A stretch of DNA of 64,000 bases from Azophilus sp965220835 (GCA_965220835.1 OZ244842.1:992001-1056000), one strand, 5' to 3'; positions 17,722 to 26,863 are shown, numbered from the stretch's first letter. Translations and numbers: made by a program. The notes: a model not told the origin generated them from the letters alone.

Positions 17722-18732
17722 ATGAAAAGCAACTTCGTCGATACGGCCGCTCTGCGGATGCACTACCTGGAAGAGGGCGAGGGCGCCCCGGTGATTGCCA
17801 TTCACGGCTGGCCGGAAACGTCCTGGGAGTGGGTCGGGGTGGCCGGGGAACTGGCTGGCAGCTGGCGCGTGCTGGCGCCGGACACACGCGGCCACGGCGA
17901 TACGGAAGCGCCTCCCAATGGCTACGACCGGGCCACCTTGGCCCAGGACATCGTTGACTTCATGGATGCGCTTGGCATCGAGCGCTGCCCGATCGTGGCG
18001 CACGACTGGGGCGGCATCATCGCAGTTAAGCTGGCGCTGGATCACGGCGAGCGCGTGGAGCGCCTGTGCCTGCTGGACACCATCTGCACCGGTTGGCCCG
18101 TTTTCGTTCAGTACTACTACTGGTTCATGGACGGCGACCGGGTGGAGCGCTTCTTCAGCACAAGGGCGCGTGACTTCATCGCTAGTGTCGTGGGCGGCCA
18201 GAGTCGCGGGTTGCCGCCGCCGCCCGATTGCCCCCTTGAGTTCCAGACGCCGGACCTAACCGCTCCGGAGCCATGGGCGTCGAACGAGGTGCTCGATGCG
18301 TACACCACCCCATACGAGCGGGGGGATGCCATAAGGGTGAGCTGCAGCTACTACCGCAGCATGCAGTTTCATCGCGTCGTGCCCGATGCGGGCGCCCCCA
18401 ACGGTGAACGCTACGAGCTATTGCCGCAGAACGAGATGGGGCGAAGGTGGCGCAACGGTGAAGTCGTTGCCGAGTACTTGGACTATGCGCCCGAAGACCG
18501 TCACAAGACCTACGAAGGCGCAACCCTGTGGCTGTACAGCCGAGAGGTTGTCGAAGTCGCCGGTGGCCGCCTCAATGAAGCCGGCGTGCCGGTGGGCGAC
18601 CCGGCTTTCGAGTCGTTCAGCCGGCACTTTCCCAACCTCAGGGCCGATGGCATGGACGGCGGGCACTTCTTTGCGGAGTCCCGCCCGCAAGAAACGGCAC
18701 GGCATGTCGCCGGCTTTCTTAGTCGCCAGTAA
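17722..18732 (+). CDS. Epoxide-hydrolase-like alpha/beta hydrolase
   Basis: The 336-residue alpha/beta hydrolase has the oxyanion region IHGWPETSWEW and an Asp nucleophile in IVAHDWGG (Asp95), as in epoxide hydrolases and haloacetate dehalogenases. The C-terminal His is in DGGHFFAE. An Asp rather than Ser nucleophile argues against a simple esterase. The ATG at 17722 lacks a strong ribosome-binding site. It begins a rightward run with the flavoprotein at 18760 and the kinase-fold protein at 20220. It may act on epoxides or other strained products of the oxygenases nearby, which is an inference. Confidence 0.75.
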   Translation: MKSNFVDTAALRMHYLEEGEGAPVIAIHGWPETSWEWVGVAGELAGSWRVLAPDTRGHGDTEAPPNGYDRATLAQDIVDFMDALGIERCPIVAHDWGGIIAVKLALDHGERVERLCLLDTICTGWPVFVQYYYWFMDGDRVERFFSTRARDFIASVVGGQSRGLPPPPDCPLEFQTPDLTAPEPWASNEVLDAYTTPYERGDAIRVSCSYYRSMQFHRVVPDAGAPNGERYELLPQNEMGRRWRNGEVVAEYLDYAPEDRHKTYEGATLWLYSREVVEVAGGRLNEAGVPVGDPAFESFSRHFPNLRADGMDGGHFFAESRPQETARHVAGFLSRQ

Positions 18733-18759
18733 AGGCGCCAGCGGGGAAGTGCTGCGAAC

Positions 18760-20217
18760 ATGAGCATTCAAAAGGTGGTTGTGGTAGGTGCCGGGATCGG
18801 CGGTCTGATGAGTGCCTTGGCGCTCGCGCGCAAGGGCATCGCTGTTACAGTGCTTGAGCGGGACGCGCCGCCACCGACCGACGTCGCACCGGCCGATTCG
18901 ATGGACTGGCTGCGCAAGGGCGTGCCGCAGTCCCTGCACCCGCACTTTCTCATGGGACGGCTCAGGCTGCTTTTGGAGGCGCGCTATCCGCAACTGGTGG
19001 AGGCACTGCTGGAGGCCGGAGTGGGCGAGAACGAGCTTGCCGACTACATCCATCCTCGCTTGCGTGCCCGCCACCGCCCAAGGCCGGGGGATGGGCGGCT
19101 GAGATCCCTCAATTCACGGCGGACCACCTTCGAGATGATTGTGCGCCAGCATGTTGAGTCGCTGCCCAATGTCAGGGTTAGAGACGATTCGCGGGCCGTT
19201 GGACTGCTGGCGAGTGAAACGGGCAGCTTGCCGATCCGGATTTCTGGGGTGGCCCTGGAGACTTCCGCCGGCAGCGAAGAAATCGCTGCGGACGCGGTCA
19301 TCGATGCCTCCGGCCGGTTCAGCAAGTTCTCCGCACAGCTTGAGGATCTAGGCGTCCGAATGCACATCGATCAGCGCGACTCAGGCCTTTTGTACCTGAC
19401 GCGACACTACCGCTTGAACGAAGGCTGTGACTATCCGCGGGGGGCGGGATTGCCAGCAGCCGTCTTTCACGACTTCACGCTTGGCGCGCTGCCCTCGGAC
19501 AACAAGACTTTCACCGTCACCTTCCAAGTTTTCAAGCATGACAAGGCCATTGCGAAGGCGCTGCGCGACCCGAACCACTTCCAAGCCATGTGCATGAAGG
19601 TGGAGGCGGTCAGTCCATGGGTCGATCCCGCCAACGCCAGCCCGACGAGCGGCGTTTACGGCTTTGGCCACATGGATAGCTTCTGGCGGCGGATCGTTGT
19701 TGACGGAAAACCCCAAGTTTTGGGCCTCTACCATGTGGGCGACAGTTGCGTGCGCAGCAACCCCAAGTTCGGGCGGGGTTGCACTTGGTCCTCGGTCGCT
19801 GCCCACCTGCTGGCCGATTTGCTCGCCGGCGACTTGACGGAAGTCGAATGCATCAAGCGCTACGAAAGCGGCTTGGAAGCGGAGTTTCTGCGTGACTGGC
19901 AGACCATGCGGCAGATTGACCGCGCCACGGAAGCCGCCTTCGAGATCAGCAGCGGCCGGCGGCGGGCAACCATCGTCGAGCGCCTGTCGATGCGCTTCTC
20001 CGCACTGGTCACCGAGGCAACGGCCAGCGAACCGGAGTTCTTCCGTGAACTTTGGACCGGCTACCACGGCCTGCAGGGCATGAGCGAGTGGGCGCGCAAG
20101 CCACGCATCTGGCCGCGGCTGGCGCGTGCCTGGCTCGGGTCAGGCCGCTACCGGCAGCAAGGCATCCTGAAGCGCGGCAGGCCGGGCCGCATTGAACTGG
20201 CTGGGTCCCCAAGCTGA
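18760..20217 (+). CDS. FAD-dependent oxidoreductase, halogenase / geranylgeranyl-reductase-like
   Basis: The 485-residue protein opens with VVVVGAGIGGLMSALALARKG and the ribose-binding Glu in VLERD. It then has the substrate-domain and FAD-return pattern of the group that includes flavin halogenases and geranylgeranyl reductases: VIDASGRFSKF, then VLGLYHVGDSCVRSNPKFGRGCTWSSVAAHLLADLL. I do not see the W-x-W-x-I-P motif of tryptophan halogenases, so halogenation is not claimed. A GGGGAAG site precedes the ATG. The kinase-like gene begins 2 bp after its stop, so the two are almost certainly translated together. Confidence 0.7.
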   Translation: MSIQKVVVVGAGIGGLMSALALARKGIAVTVLERDAPPPTDVAPADSMDWLRKGVPQSLHPHFLMGRLRLLLEARYPQLVEALLEAGVGENELADYIHPRLRARHRPRPGDGRLRSLNSRRTTFEMIVRQHVESLPNVRVRDDSRAVGLLASETGSLPIRISGVALETSAGSEEIAADAVIDASGRFSKFSAQLEDLGVRMHIDQRDSGLLYLTRHYRLNEGCDYPRGAGLPAAVFHDFTLGALPSDNKTFTVTFQVFKHDKAIAKALRDPNHFQAMCMKVEAVSPWVDPANASPTSGVYGFGHMDSFWRRIVVDGKPQVLGLYHVGDSCVRSNPKFGRGCTWSSVAAHLLADLLAGDLTEVECIKRYESGLEAEFLRDWQTMRQIDRATEAAFEISSGRRRATIVERLSMRFSALVTEATASEPEFFRELWTGYHGLQGMSEWARKPRIWPRLARAWLGSGRYRQQGILKRGRPGRIELAGSPS

Positions 20218-20219
20218 GC

Positions 20220-21392
20220 GTGAAAGAGCACATCAGCGTTGACGTTTCCCACCTGCCGAGCCGCTATCGTCTGGCGGTGTGCGCCTTGTGGGACAACTTC
20301 GAGCGGCCGAGCCCCGCCCCCGGCGAGGTTCCTTGGCACGGGGAAGCAGTTACCGCTGAGTGGTTGACGGCCATCCTGGCGCACGAGGAGCCCAGCGCAC
20401 GCCTCGAGCGCATTGACGTGCTAGGTGGCGACAACGGCTCAAGCGCCCGGCGAATCCTCGGTCTCGAATGGAACCAGGAAGGCCGGGCAGCCTCCCTGCC
20501 GGAGCGCGTGTTCACCAAGGCGACGCCGACGCTGCCGATGCGACTGTCCGCCGGCAAGGCGGCCCCGGCTGAAGGCCGGTTTTTGACGGACCTTAGGCCC
20601 CACTTGGCCATCGAAGCCCCGCGGTGCTTCTACACTGGGCGGGATCCGGTGGGTGGACGTTCGCTGCACCTGATGAATGACCTGACGCATGAGCGGGGAG
20701 CAACCTTCTGCCGCGCCGATTCCGAGATCGACCGCGCCCAGGCGGAGCAGGTCGTGGACACGCTGGCCGTGCTGCACGGCACCTTCCTGAGCGGCTCGTG
20801 CACGCTGGACAGTTCCTTTCTCAGAACCTACGAGAGTTTCTTTGAAGCTGCCGCCCGCAACGGCATCGAGGCGGGGCACGATCAGGCCATGATCCGGGCC
20901 GCGCATGTCATTCCCGAAGGCGTGCTCGCGCGCAAGGCGTCCATCTGGCCGAGCGCCGTCGAGGCGGCCAGGATGCACGGCGGTTCGCCGCGGACCGTCA
21001 TCCACTCCGACGTGCATCTCGGCAACTGGTACGTCACGAAGGACGGCCGCATGGGGTTGAGCGACTGGGCGAGAGTCTGCCGGGGGTTCTGGGGCAGGGA
21101 CCTGGCCTATTCGTTAATGACCGTGCTCGCGGTCGAAGATCGCCGGGCTTGGGAGCAGGCACTCATTGAACGGTACTGCCACGCTGTCTCCGAGCAATCC
21201 GGAAAGGCGTTGGACGTCAAGGACGCTTGGGACGCCTACCGGGCACAGGCCTGCCTGGCGTTGCTGATGTGGACGCCGACCCTGTGCCCACCACCGACCC
21301 TGCCGGACATGCAGCCGGAGGCGACTTCGCTGGAAATGATCAAACGCATCACAACCGCCATGGACGATCACGACGTGCTGGCCATGGCGTAA
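20220..21392 (+). CDS. APH/choline-kinase-fold phosphotransferase-like protein
   Basis: The 390-residue protein has the aminoglycoside-phosphotransferase/ecdysteroid-kinase-like fold. The catalytic loop is VIHSDVHLGNWYV (H-x-D-x-x-x-x-N) and the metal-binding Asp is in LSDWARV, followed by the typical GRDLAYSL. The N-lobe Lys is probably in RVFTKATP. Homologues often phosphorylate small alcohols or act on acyl-CoA-linked substrates in degradation clusters. Its GTG start is 2 bp after the upstream stop. The kinase substrate cannot be inferred; antibiotic resistance is not suggested by this setting. Confidence 0.7.
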   Translation: MKEHISVDVSHLPSRYRLAVCALWDNFERPSPAPGEVPWHGEAVTAEWLTAILAHEEPSARLERIDVLGGDNGSSARRILGLEWNQEGRAASLPERVFTKATPTLPMRLSAGKAAPAEGRFLTDLRPHLAIEAPRCFYTGRDPVGGRSLHLMNDLTHERGATFCRADSEIDRAQAEQVVDTLAVLHGTFLSGSCTLDSSFLRTYESFFEAAARNGIEAGHDQAMIRAAHVIPEGVLARKASIWPSAVEAARMHGGSPRTVIHSDVHLGNWYVTKDGRMGLSDWARVCRGFWGRDLAYSLMTVLAVEDRRAWEQALIERYCHAVSEQSGKALDVKDAWDAYRAQACLALLMWTPTLCPPPTLPDMQPEATSLEMIKRITTAMDDHDVLAMA

Positions 21393-21410
21393 TCGATGGA
21401 GGATACGGGC

Positions 21411-21647
21411 TTGGACAACAACGCGGCAGCGTATCAGGAATTGGGGGAGGCCATGGTGCAGGCCATCGTGCTAAATGCCGGGCTCGCTCAGGCAAAGGAT
21501 CCGTCCGTGGATTCCGTGTCGGTGGATCTCGCATTCAAACTCCGTTCGGACACCGCCGGCCAATGTCTGCTGATCACCCACGAGCGGGTCGCGGAGCCGC
21601 TGCTCCAGTTGCGAATCGCAGTTCCCCCACTGGCGCTTGAACCTTGA
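21411..21647 (+). CDS. Small hypothetical protein
   Basis: A reading frame of about 78 residues follows the kinase-like gene by 18 bp. A TTG at 21411 has TGGAGGA seven bases upstream and is the likelier start than the ATG at 21396, which overlaps that ribosome-binding site. The protein is soluble, with a mixed-charge N-terminus and a C-terminal strand-like segment (CLLITHERVAEPLLQLRIAVPPL). I do not recognise it. Its position suggests it is the last gene of the 17722-21647 unit. Confidence 0.5.
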   Translation: MDNNAAAYQELGEAMVQAIVLNAGLAQAKDPSVDSVSVDLAFKLRSDTAGQCLLITHERVAEPLLQLRIAVPPLALEP

Positions 21648-21750
21648 AAGGATGCGTAAGCGGCCGTGGCAGCAGAGTTCCCTAATCCATACCCAATGGA
21701 GGAACTGAGCGAGAACTGTGCAATCAGATGCGTTTAACATCGATGTACTT

Positions 21751-21789
21751 GATTTCGCGTTGACAGACGCAACCGTGAAATCGCAAAAT
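21751..21789 (+). promoter_or_regulatory. Promoter with overlapping operator-like inverted repeat for the TonB receptor
   Basis: A perfect -35, TTGACA (21760-21765), and CAAAAT (21784-21789) lie 18 bp apart. GATTTCGCG (21751-21759) and CGTGAAATC (21774-21782) form an 8-of-9 inverted repeat that brackets the -35. A repressor dimer bound there would block transcription of the receptor starting at 21840. Confidence 0.45.
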
Positions 21790-21839
21790 CGAGCCTAGGC
21801 ACCTGATCAGGCGAACGATCCAAGCAGAGGAGGGGGATT

Positions 21840-24494
21840 GTGAGGAATCAACACGCAAACGGATCGCCTATCTTGGCCGGGCTCCTGCTCCTAAGCGTCG
21901 CGGCAGGCCCTGCCTCCGCCCAAGAGGGCGAGGAGTCCGCCGGCCAGATCGAAGAGATCGTGGTGACCGCCGAGCGGCGTGCGCAGAACCTGCAGGAGAC
22001 GGCCATCGCGATCACCGCGCTGTCTGCGGACACCATCGAGCAGACCGGCGTTGATCAGATGGAGGAACTGCAGTTCGTGGTGCCGTCTATGACGTACGGC
22101 ATGCAGACCACCTACTCGCTGGTCGCCGTCCGTGGCGTCGGCTCGGACGTGACCGTCACCGCCGAACCCTCGATCGCGACCTACGAGGACGGCGTGTACA
22201 CGGGGCTTTCCTTTAACCACAACGTGCCGGGCTTTGATCTTGAGCGCATCGAGGTGCTGCGGGGGCCGCAAGGCACCCTGTACGGGCGCAATGCCGTCGG
22301 CGGCGTGGTGAACTTCATCAGCAAGCAGCCCAGTTTCGAACCCGAAGCCAATGTCGTTGCCACGGTCGGCAACCTCGGCAAGTGGGGCGTCGACCTCGGG
22401 GCCTCGGGCGGACTGTTTTCCGACGTCGTCGCGGGCCGCATCAGCTTTCGCCGTCACGAGCTGGGCGATTACCGCGACAATCTGGTCCCCGGCGTCCCGG
22501 ACTTCGGCGAGTCGGAACAGGAAGTGGTGCGTGGCTCGCTGCTGATCGATCCCAGCGATGACCTGACCATCACGCTGCGCGGCGGCTATTCCTCGCACTA
22601 CACGACCAACGCCTACCAGCTGGTCTCGTCCTATCCGGTCCCGCCGTTCGCCATCGACACGGGGGAGCCCCTCGCCGGGGCGGATCCATTCGGCCTGACG
22701 ACCCTCGTGGACGGCCCCTACGGGCCGCTGCCGCTCGGCATCTTCTCCGCACCCGCGCAGTTCTTCCGCGACGTTCCCGGATTGCTTTCCCCGGCCGACA
22801 TCGACCGGCTGGGCGGAGGCAGCATCGCTGACTACTACGGACTCACTTCGAAGCCAGGTCCGGTGCCGCCCGATCCCGCCAAAACGCTCAAGGGCTCGTC
22901 CGCCATCCCCAACTTCTGGGACGTCGACCAAGTGAGCTTCTCCGCCACCGTTGAGTGGGACTTCGGCGGCGCCCTCCTGCGGTCCGTGACCGGCTACCGA
23001 GACAGCGAGATGTTCTTCCAGCAGGACAGCACCGGCGCATCGACTGCGGCGGTGGTGTTCGACCCGGGCGGCCACGAGACCGAACAGTTCACGCAGGAGA
23101 TCAACCTGCTCGGTACGGCTATGGACGACCGCCTCGATTGGCTGCTCGGCTACTACTACCTGCAGGAGGACGGCCAGTTCCACTCGACAGTGTGGCTGCC
23201 CACAACCAACGACAGCACGCTGGCAGGCATTGCCACGGGAAATCCCGCCCATGATCCGTCCGACCCGAACAGCTACCCGTTCCAGCTCATCCCTCCCGAG
23301 TTTTTTCCGCACTCGCTGTTCTCCACCCGTCTCGGACCTGGGGACGAACTCAAGACCCTGCTCCGGCACGGTGACAACTTTCCTCCCGGCACCGGGCGAT
23401 GGAATAGGGGAGACATTCCCGACATGGCCTTCTTGGGTTTCCTGATTGACACCAAGAACACGTCCCACGCCGCGTTCGCGCAGTTGACCTGGCACATGAC
23501 GGACCGCGCCCGATTGACCGGGGGCCTGCGCTACACCGACGACGAGAAGGACGCCACGCGCAGCTATCACTTCAACATGCTGGCAACCCTGCTGCAGCTC
23601 GGCGGCGTGCCCCGCGAGTTCTGGGTCAACCCCGACGGCACGCCGCTCCTGTGCAGCAACGAGAGCCACGATGCGTCCTGGGATGCGTGGACCGGCACCA
23701 TCGGCCTCGACTACGACTTAAACGAAGACACCATGCTCTACTTCAAGTACTCCGAAGGATACAAGGGCGGTGCGTTCAACCCGGGCGAGTGCGGCGTGGG
23801 CGCCTACAACCCGGAGTACCTCGACGCCTTCGAGGGCGGCATCAAGACAACCTTCCTGGACGGCCAGGTGCGCACCAACCTGGCGTTCTACTGGTACGAC
23901 TTCCAGGACATTCAGTTCACGCTGTACGTGCCGAACCAATCGTTCATCCGCAACGCTGGCCAAGCGGAGACTTGGGGCATGGAACTCGAGTACACCATCA
24001 GCCCCGCAGCCCTGCCGGGCTTCAGCCTGCAGGGTTACCTCTCCTACCAGGACTCCGAATACACCGAGGGCGTGTTCCGTGACCCAGCGGGCATCATCGC
24101 GGCGGGCGCAGACGTCTCAGGGAACCCGCTCATGCGGGCACCCGATGTGACCTTCAGCGGCATCGCCGAGTATGCCTTCCCAGTGAGGGCAGGCGATCTG
24201 ATCCTGCGCCTGGAAGCTTCGTACAAGGACGAGTACACCAACGACATCTTCGGCGGCAACGCGCCGCTGGCCTCCGAGGCGACGCAGCCCTCCTACTGGC
24301 TGACCAACGCTCGGGCCATCTGGCAGCCGAACGAACGCTACGAGTTCCAAGCGTTCGTGGAGAACATTGGGGACGAACTCTATTCGGTGAACCGAGTCAT
24401 ATTCAACACCCCTGCCGCGCTCGAGAACGTCGGCGGCCAGTTCACGACGCCCAGGACGTACGGCGTCCGGATTCGGATGCACTTCGGGTCCTGA
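21840..24494 (+). CDS. TonB-dependent outer-membrane receptor 1
   Basis: The 884-residue protein has a signal peptide (hydrophobic LAGLLLLSVAAG, cleavage near ASA-QEG). A TonB-box-like segment, IEEIVVTAERR, is followed by the plug-domain landmarks VRGVGSD and RIEVLRGPQGTLYGRNAVGGVVNF. A 22-strand barrel follows, ending in a terminal aromatic strand (GVRIRMHFGS). The GTG at 21840 has AGGAGGGGG upstream. It is of the type abundant in degraders of complex or hydrophobic substrates, where the ligand is usually not a siderophore. The amidohydrolase copy C follows after 50 bp, so import and hydrolysis are probably co-expressed. Confidence 0.9.
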   Translation: MRNQHANGSPILAGLLLLSVAAGPASAQEGEESAGQIEEIVVTAERRAQNLQETAIAITALSADTIEQTGVDQMEELQFVVPSMTYGMQTTYSLVAVRGVGSDVTVTAEPSIATYEDGVYTGLSFNHNVPGFDLERIEVLRGPQGTLYGRNAVGGVVNFISKQPSFEPEANVVATVGNLGKWGVDLGASGGLFSDVVAGRISFRRHELGDYRDNLVPGVPDFGESEQEVVRGSLLIDPSDDLTITLRGGYSSHYTTNAYQLVSSYPVPPFAIDTGEPLAGADPFGLTTLVDGPYGPLPLGIFSAPAQFFRDVPGLLSPADIDRLGGGSIADYYGLTSKPGPVPPDPAKTLKGSSAIPNFWDVDQVSFSATVEWDFGGALLRSVTGYRDSEMFFQQDSTGASTAAVVFDPGGHETEQFTQEINLLGTAMDDRLDWLLGYYYLQEDGQFHSTVWLPTTNDSTLAGIATGNPAHDPSDPNSYPFQLIPPEFFPHSLFSTRLGPGDELKTLLRHGDNFPPGTGRWNRGDIPDMAFLGFLIDTKNTSHAAFAQLTWHMTDRARLTGGLRYTDDEKDATRSYHFNMLATLLQLGGVPREFWVNPDGTPLLCSNESHDASWDAWTGTIGLDYDLNEDTMLYFKYSEGYKGGAFNPGECGVGAYNPEYLDAFEGGIKTTFLDGQVRTNLAFYWYDFQDIQFTLYVPNQSFIRNAGQAETWGMELEYTISPAALPGFSLQGYLSYQDSEYTEGVFRDPAGIIAAGADVSGNPLMRAPDVTFSGIAEYAFPVRAGDLILRLEASYKDEYTNDIFGGNAPLASEATQPSYWLTNARAIWQPNERYEFQAFVENIGDELYSVNRVIFNTPAALENVGGQFTTPRTYGVRIRMHFGS

Positions 24495-24544
24495 GGGCGA
24501 TCCAAGTTCGTCTGGCAACTAGCACCCATCAGGAGGGTCCACTT

Positions 24545-26335
24545 ATGTACGACGTCATCATCAAGGGAGGCACCGTGGTGGACGGCACCGGTGCACAACC
24601 CCAGGTCGCCGACATCGGCGTGGCTGGCGGCTGCATTGCCGAGGTCGGCAGAATCGCGGCGGGTGCCCGCGCCCGGCGCAGGATAGATGCCGATGGCGCC
24701 TTAGTGCTGCCCGGCTGGGTCGATGCGCACACGCACTACGACGGGCAGGTCACTTGGGATGACCGGCTTGAGGGATCGGCGGCCAACGGCGTGACCACGG
24801 TGGTCATGGGCAACTGTGGCGTCGGTTTCGCGCCGGTCCCCAAGGGGGGCGCGGAAGACCTCATCGACCTGATGGAGGGTGTCGAGGACATCCCCGGCAC
24901 CGCCCTGTTCGAAGGCATGCCCTGGGGCGAGTGGGAGACCTTTCCCGAGTATCTGTCCTACTTGGACACCCGGGCCTACAGCCTCGACGTGGGCGCCCAA
25001 CTCGCCCACGGGGCCGTGCGCTTCTACGTGATGGGCGAGCGCGCCATCACCCGGGAAGCGGCCAGCGCCGAAGATCTCGAAGCCATGGCGCGCATTGCCG
25101 ACGCGGCGGTGCGCGCTGGCGCGCTCGGCTTCAGCACCTCACGAATCATGGGCCACAAGTCGATGTCCGGTTACTGCGTGCCAGGCACCTTCGCGGCCGA
25201 GGCGGAACTGCTGGCAATCGCTACGGCCATGCGCGACGCCGGCGGTGCCGTCCTGCAGGCGATACCCGCCAGCACCATCGGCCAACTGGAGGGCATGGAG
25301 CCTGAGCACAGCGACCTGCTGGACGAAGTTCGTCGACTCGGCAACGTTTCCCGCGCCACGGGACAGCGCGTCGTCTTCACCACCGTGCAAAGCAATGATG
25401 CGCCGGAGCGGTGGCGCGCCGTGCTGGCCGCCACCGACGCAGAGAACCGCCAAGGCGCTCGATTGCACCCGATGGTTGCACCACGGGCCGGCACGGTCTT
25501 GACCACCCTGCGGGGCTACCACCGCTTCATGCAAAGGCCCACTTACCTGAAGCTCAAGGATCTGCCCTTTGAGCAGCTCGTGGAGCAACTCCGCCAACCC
25601 GACATCAAGGCCGCCATCCTGTCCGAGACGGATGTCCCGGATCCCCGGCCCGGTGCCATGGAGAACCTGCTGCCCGACCTGTTCGAGGGCGCCTTGCCCC
25701 TGACGTTCGAACTGCAGACGCCCTTGGACTACGAGCCGCCGCTCGAAGAGTCATTGAGCGCCCGGGCACAGCGGGAGCAACGGGACCCGCTGGAGTATCT
25801 GTACGATTTCCTCCTAGGGGACGGTGGCAACGCGGTCGGCGTGTTTCTCGGTGCCAACTACATCGAGGGCAACCTCGACGCATGCCGGTCGATGCTGCTC
25901 GATCGCAACACGGTCACCGGATTGTCGGATGCCGGCGCGCACGTCAACTTCATCTGCGACATGTCCATTCCCACGTTCAACCTCACCCACTGGGTCCGGG
26001 ATCGCACCCGCGGCGAGCGGCTGCCGATCGAGTTGATGGTGGCCAAGTGCACCAACGTGCCGGCGAAGCTGTTCGGCCTGCACGACCGTGGCACCTTGGA
26101 AGTCGGCAAGCGCGCGGACGTGAACTTGATCGACCTGCCGAGCCTGACCATTCACCGGCCGAAGCTGCTGCACGACCTGCCGGCCGGCGGCTCGCGCTTC
26201 ATCCAGCCCGCCACCGGCTACGTTGCGACCTTGGTAAACGGCGAGATCACCCGCGAGGGCGATGAGGACACCGGCGCACGCCCAGGCCGGGTGGCGCGAC
26301 CCACGGCGGTTCACTCGCAGACGGCGGCTGCCTAG
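24545..26335 (+). CDS. N-acyl-D-amino-acid deacylase-type amidohydrolase (copy C)
   Basis: The 596-residue paralogue of the protein at 13949 has HTH at residues 62-64, Cys91 in MGNCGVGFAPV and a late Asp in GLSDAGAHVNF. Strong AGGAGGGT precedes the ATG. Downstream of the TonB receptor, it probably acts on the imported compound. The close similarity to copy B, in a cluster with the opposite orientation, points to duplication within the island followed by divergence. Its C-terminus carries an extra Ala-rich tail after TGARPGRVARP. Confidence 0.8.
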   Translation: MYDVIIKGGTVVDGTGAQPQVADIGVAGGCIAEVGRIAAGARARRRIDADGALVLPGWVDAHTHYDGQVTWDDRLEGSAANGVTTVVMGNCGVGFAPVPKGGAEDLIDLMEGVEDIPGTALFEGMPWGEWETFPEYLSYLDTRAYSLDVGAQLAHGAVRFYVMGERAITREAASAEDLEAMARIADAAVRAGALGFSTSRIMGHKSMSGYCVPGTFAAEAELLAIATAMRDAGGAVLQAIPASTIGQLEGMEPEHSDLLDEVRRLGNVSRATGQRVVFTTVQSNDAPERWRAVLAATDAENRQGARLHPMVAPRAGTVLTTLRGYHRFMQRPTYLKLKDLPFEQLVEQLRQPDIKAAILSETDVPDPRPGAMENLLPDLFEGALPLTFELQTPLDYEPPLEESLSARAQREQRDPLEYLYDFLLGDGGNAVGVFLGANYIEGNLDACRSMLLDRNTVTGLSDAGAHVNFICDMSIPTFNLTHWVRDRTRGERLPIELMVAKCTNVPAKLFGLHDRGTLEVGKRADVNLIDLPSLTIHRPKLLHDLPAGGSRFIQPATGYVATLVNGEITREGDEDTGARPGRVARPTAVHSQTAAA

Positions 26336-26373
26336 CAAGTCCGTGCCCCAATCGCCGGGGTGGCGGCCTGCAG

Positions 26374-26820
26374 GTGGTTGAGGTCCGGCGCGGTCGCACT
26401 GACCAGTTCGTCTCCGTTGGCGACGTACCCGCTTACAGTGGCTACATGAACGCGCCAGTCTGGTCTCCGGCAGGACTGCCGGTGCCAATGGCCGAGGGTG
26501 CTGCACTTGTCCAGGACGAGGCTGAAGATGCCAAGGGTTGGCGCATCGTCAAGACCGAGGAGCGCGTGTTCGACCAGCACCCGGATGCCATCCGCTTTAG
26601 TTGTCCGATCGTGTATGGCAAATGTCAACTTGCACCTCGCGAGTGGTGCATCGTGAGGCGGTTGCCCGACGGCCGCCGCAGGATGATCGTTCCCGACGAC
26701 GGGCTTTCGCTATACCATCATCGCTACGCTGGCAACCTGGCGCATGCCGTGCTGCTCGCCGTGTACCGTACTCACGAACCACTGACAAAGCGCCTATTCC
26801 ACCGAGCACAGCATCTGTAG
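26374..26820 (+). CDS. Hypothetical protein upstream of the toxin-antitoxin module
   Basis: A possible 148-residue product; an internal ATG at 26446 (MNAPVWSPAG) would give 124 residues. The C-terminal half (CQLAPREWCIVRRLPDGRRRMIVPDDGLSLYHHRYAGN) looks protein-like, but I recognise no family and see no good ribosome-binding site. If it is not real, 26336-26906 is a 570-bp region holding only the palindrome at 26847. It might be a remnant of the mobile segment that brought in the toxin-antitoxin genes. Confidence 0.35.
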   Translation: MVEVRRGRTDQFVSVGDVPAYSGYMNAPVWSPAGLPVPMAEGAALVQDEAEDAKGWRIVKTEERVFDQHPDAIRFSCPIVYGKCQLAPREWCIVRRLPDGRRRMIVPDDGLSLYHHRYAGNLAHAVLLAVYRTHEPLTKRLFHRAQHL

Positions 26821-26846
26821 AGGCCGCATCATATTGGCACCATTCA

Positions 26847-26863
26847 TACATCAATTTGATGTA
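26847..26863. promoter_or_regulatory. Perfect 17-bp palindrome, likely toxin-antitoxin operator
   Basis: TACATCAA, central T, TTGATGTA form a perfect inverted repeat ending 43 bp before the antitoxin ATG at 26907. Xre-type antitoxins of this family repress their own operon by binding such sites, so this is the probable autoregulatory operator. Confidence 0.65.

Noticed and set aside
18760..20217. Calling the flavoprotein a tryptophan halogenase
   Set aside because: The W-x-W-x-I-P halogenase motif was not found; only the general flavoprotein pattern is supported.
20220..21392. Calling the APH-fold kinase an antibiotic-resistance gene
   Set aside because: The fold is shared with many metabolic kinases, and the operon context is catabolic.
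21891..23669. 592-residue reverse-strand frame opposite TonB receptor 1
   Set aside because: It is a shadow of a clearly conserved gene in G+C-rich DNA; the product is rich in Val, Arg, Gly and His and has no family features.
13949..26335. Insertion sequence or transposase bounding the catabolic island
   Set aside because: No transposase, terminal inverted repeats or target-site duplications were seen, so mobility is inferred only from gene content and remnants.
26332..26628. Reverse-strand hypothetical gene between the amidohydrolase and the toxin-antitoxin module
   Set aside because: It has no ribosome-binding site or recognisable features; the overlapping plus-strand frame is slightly more protein-like but is also weak.
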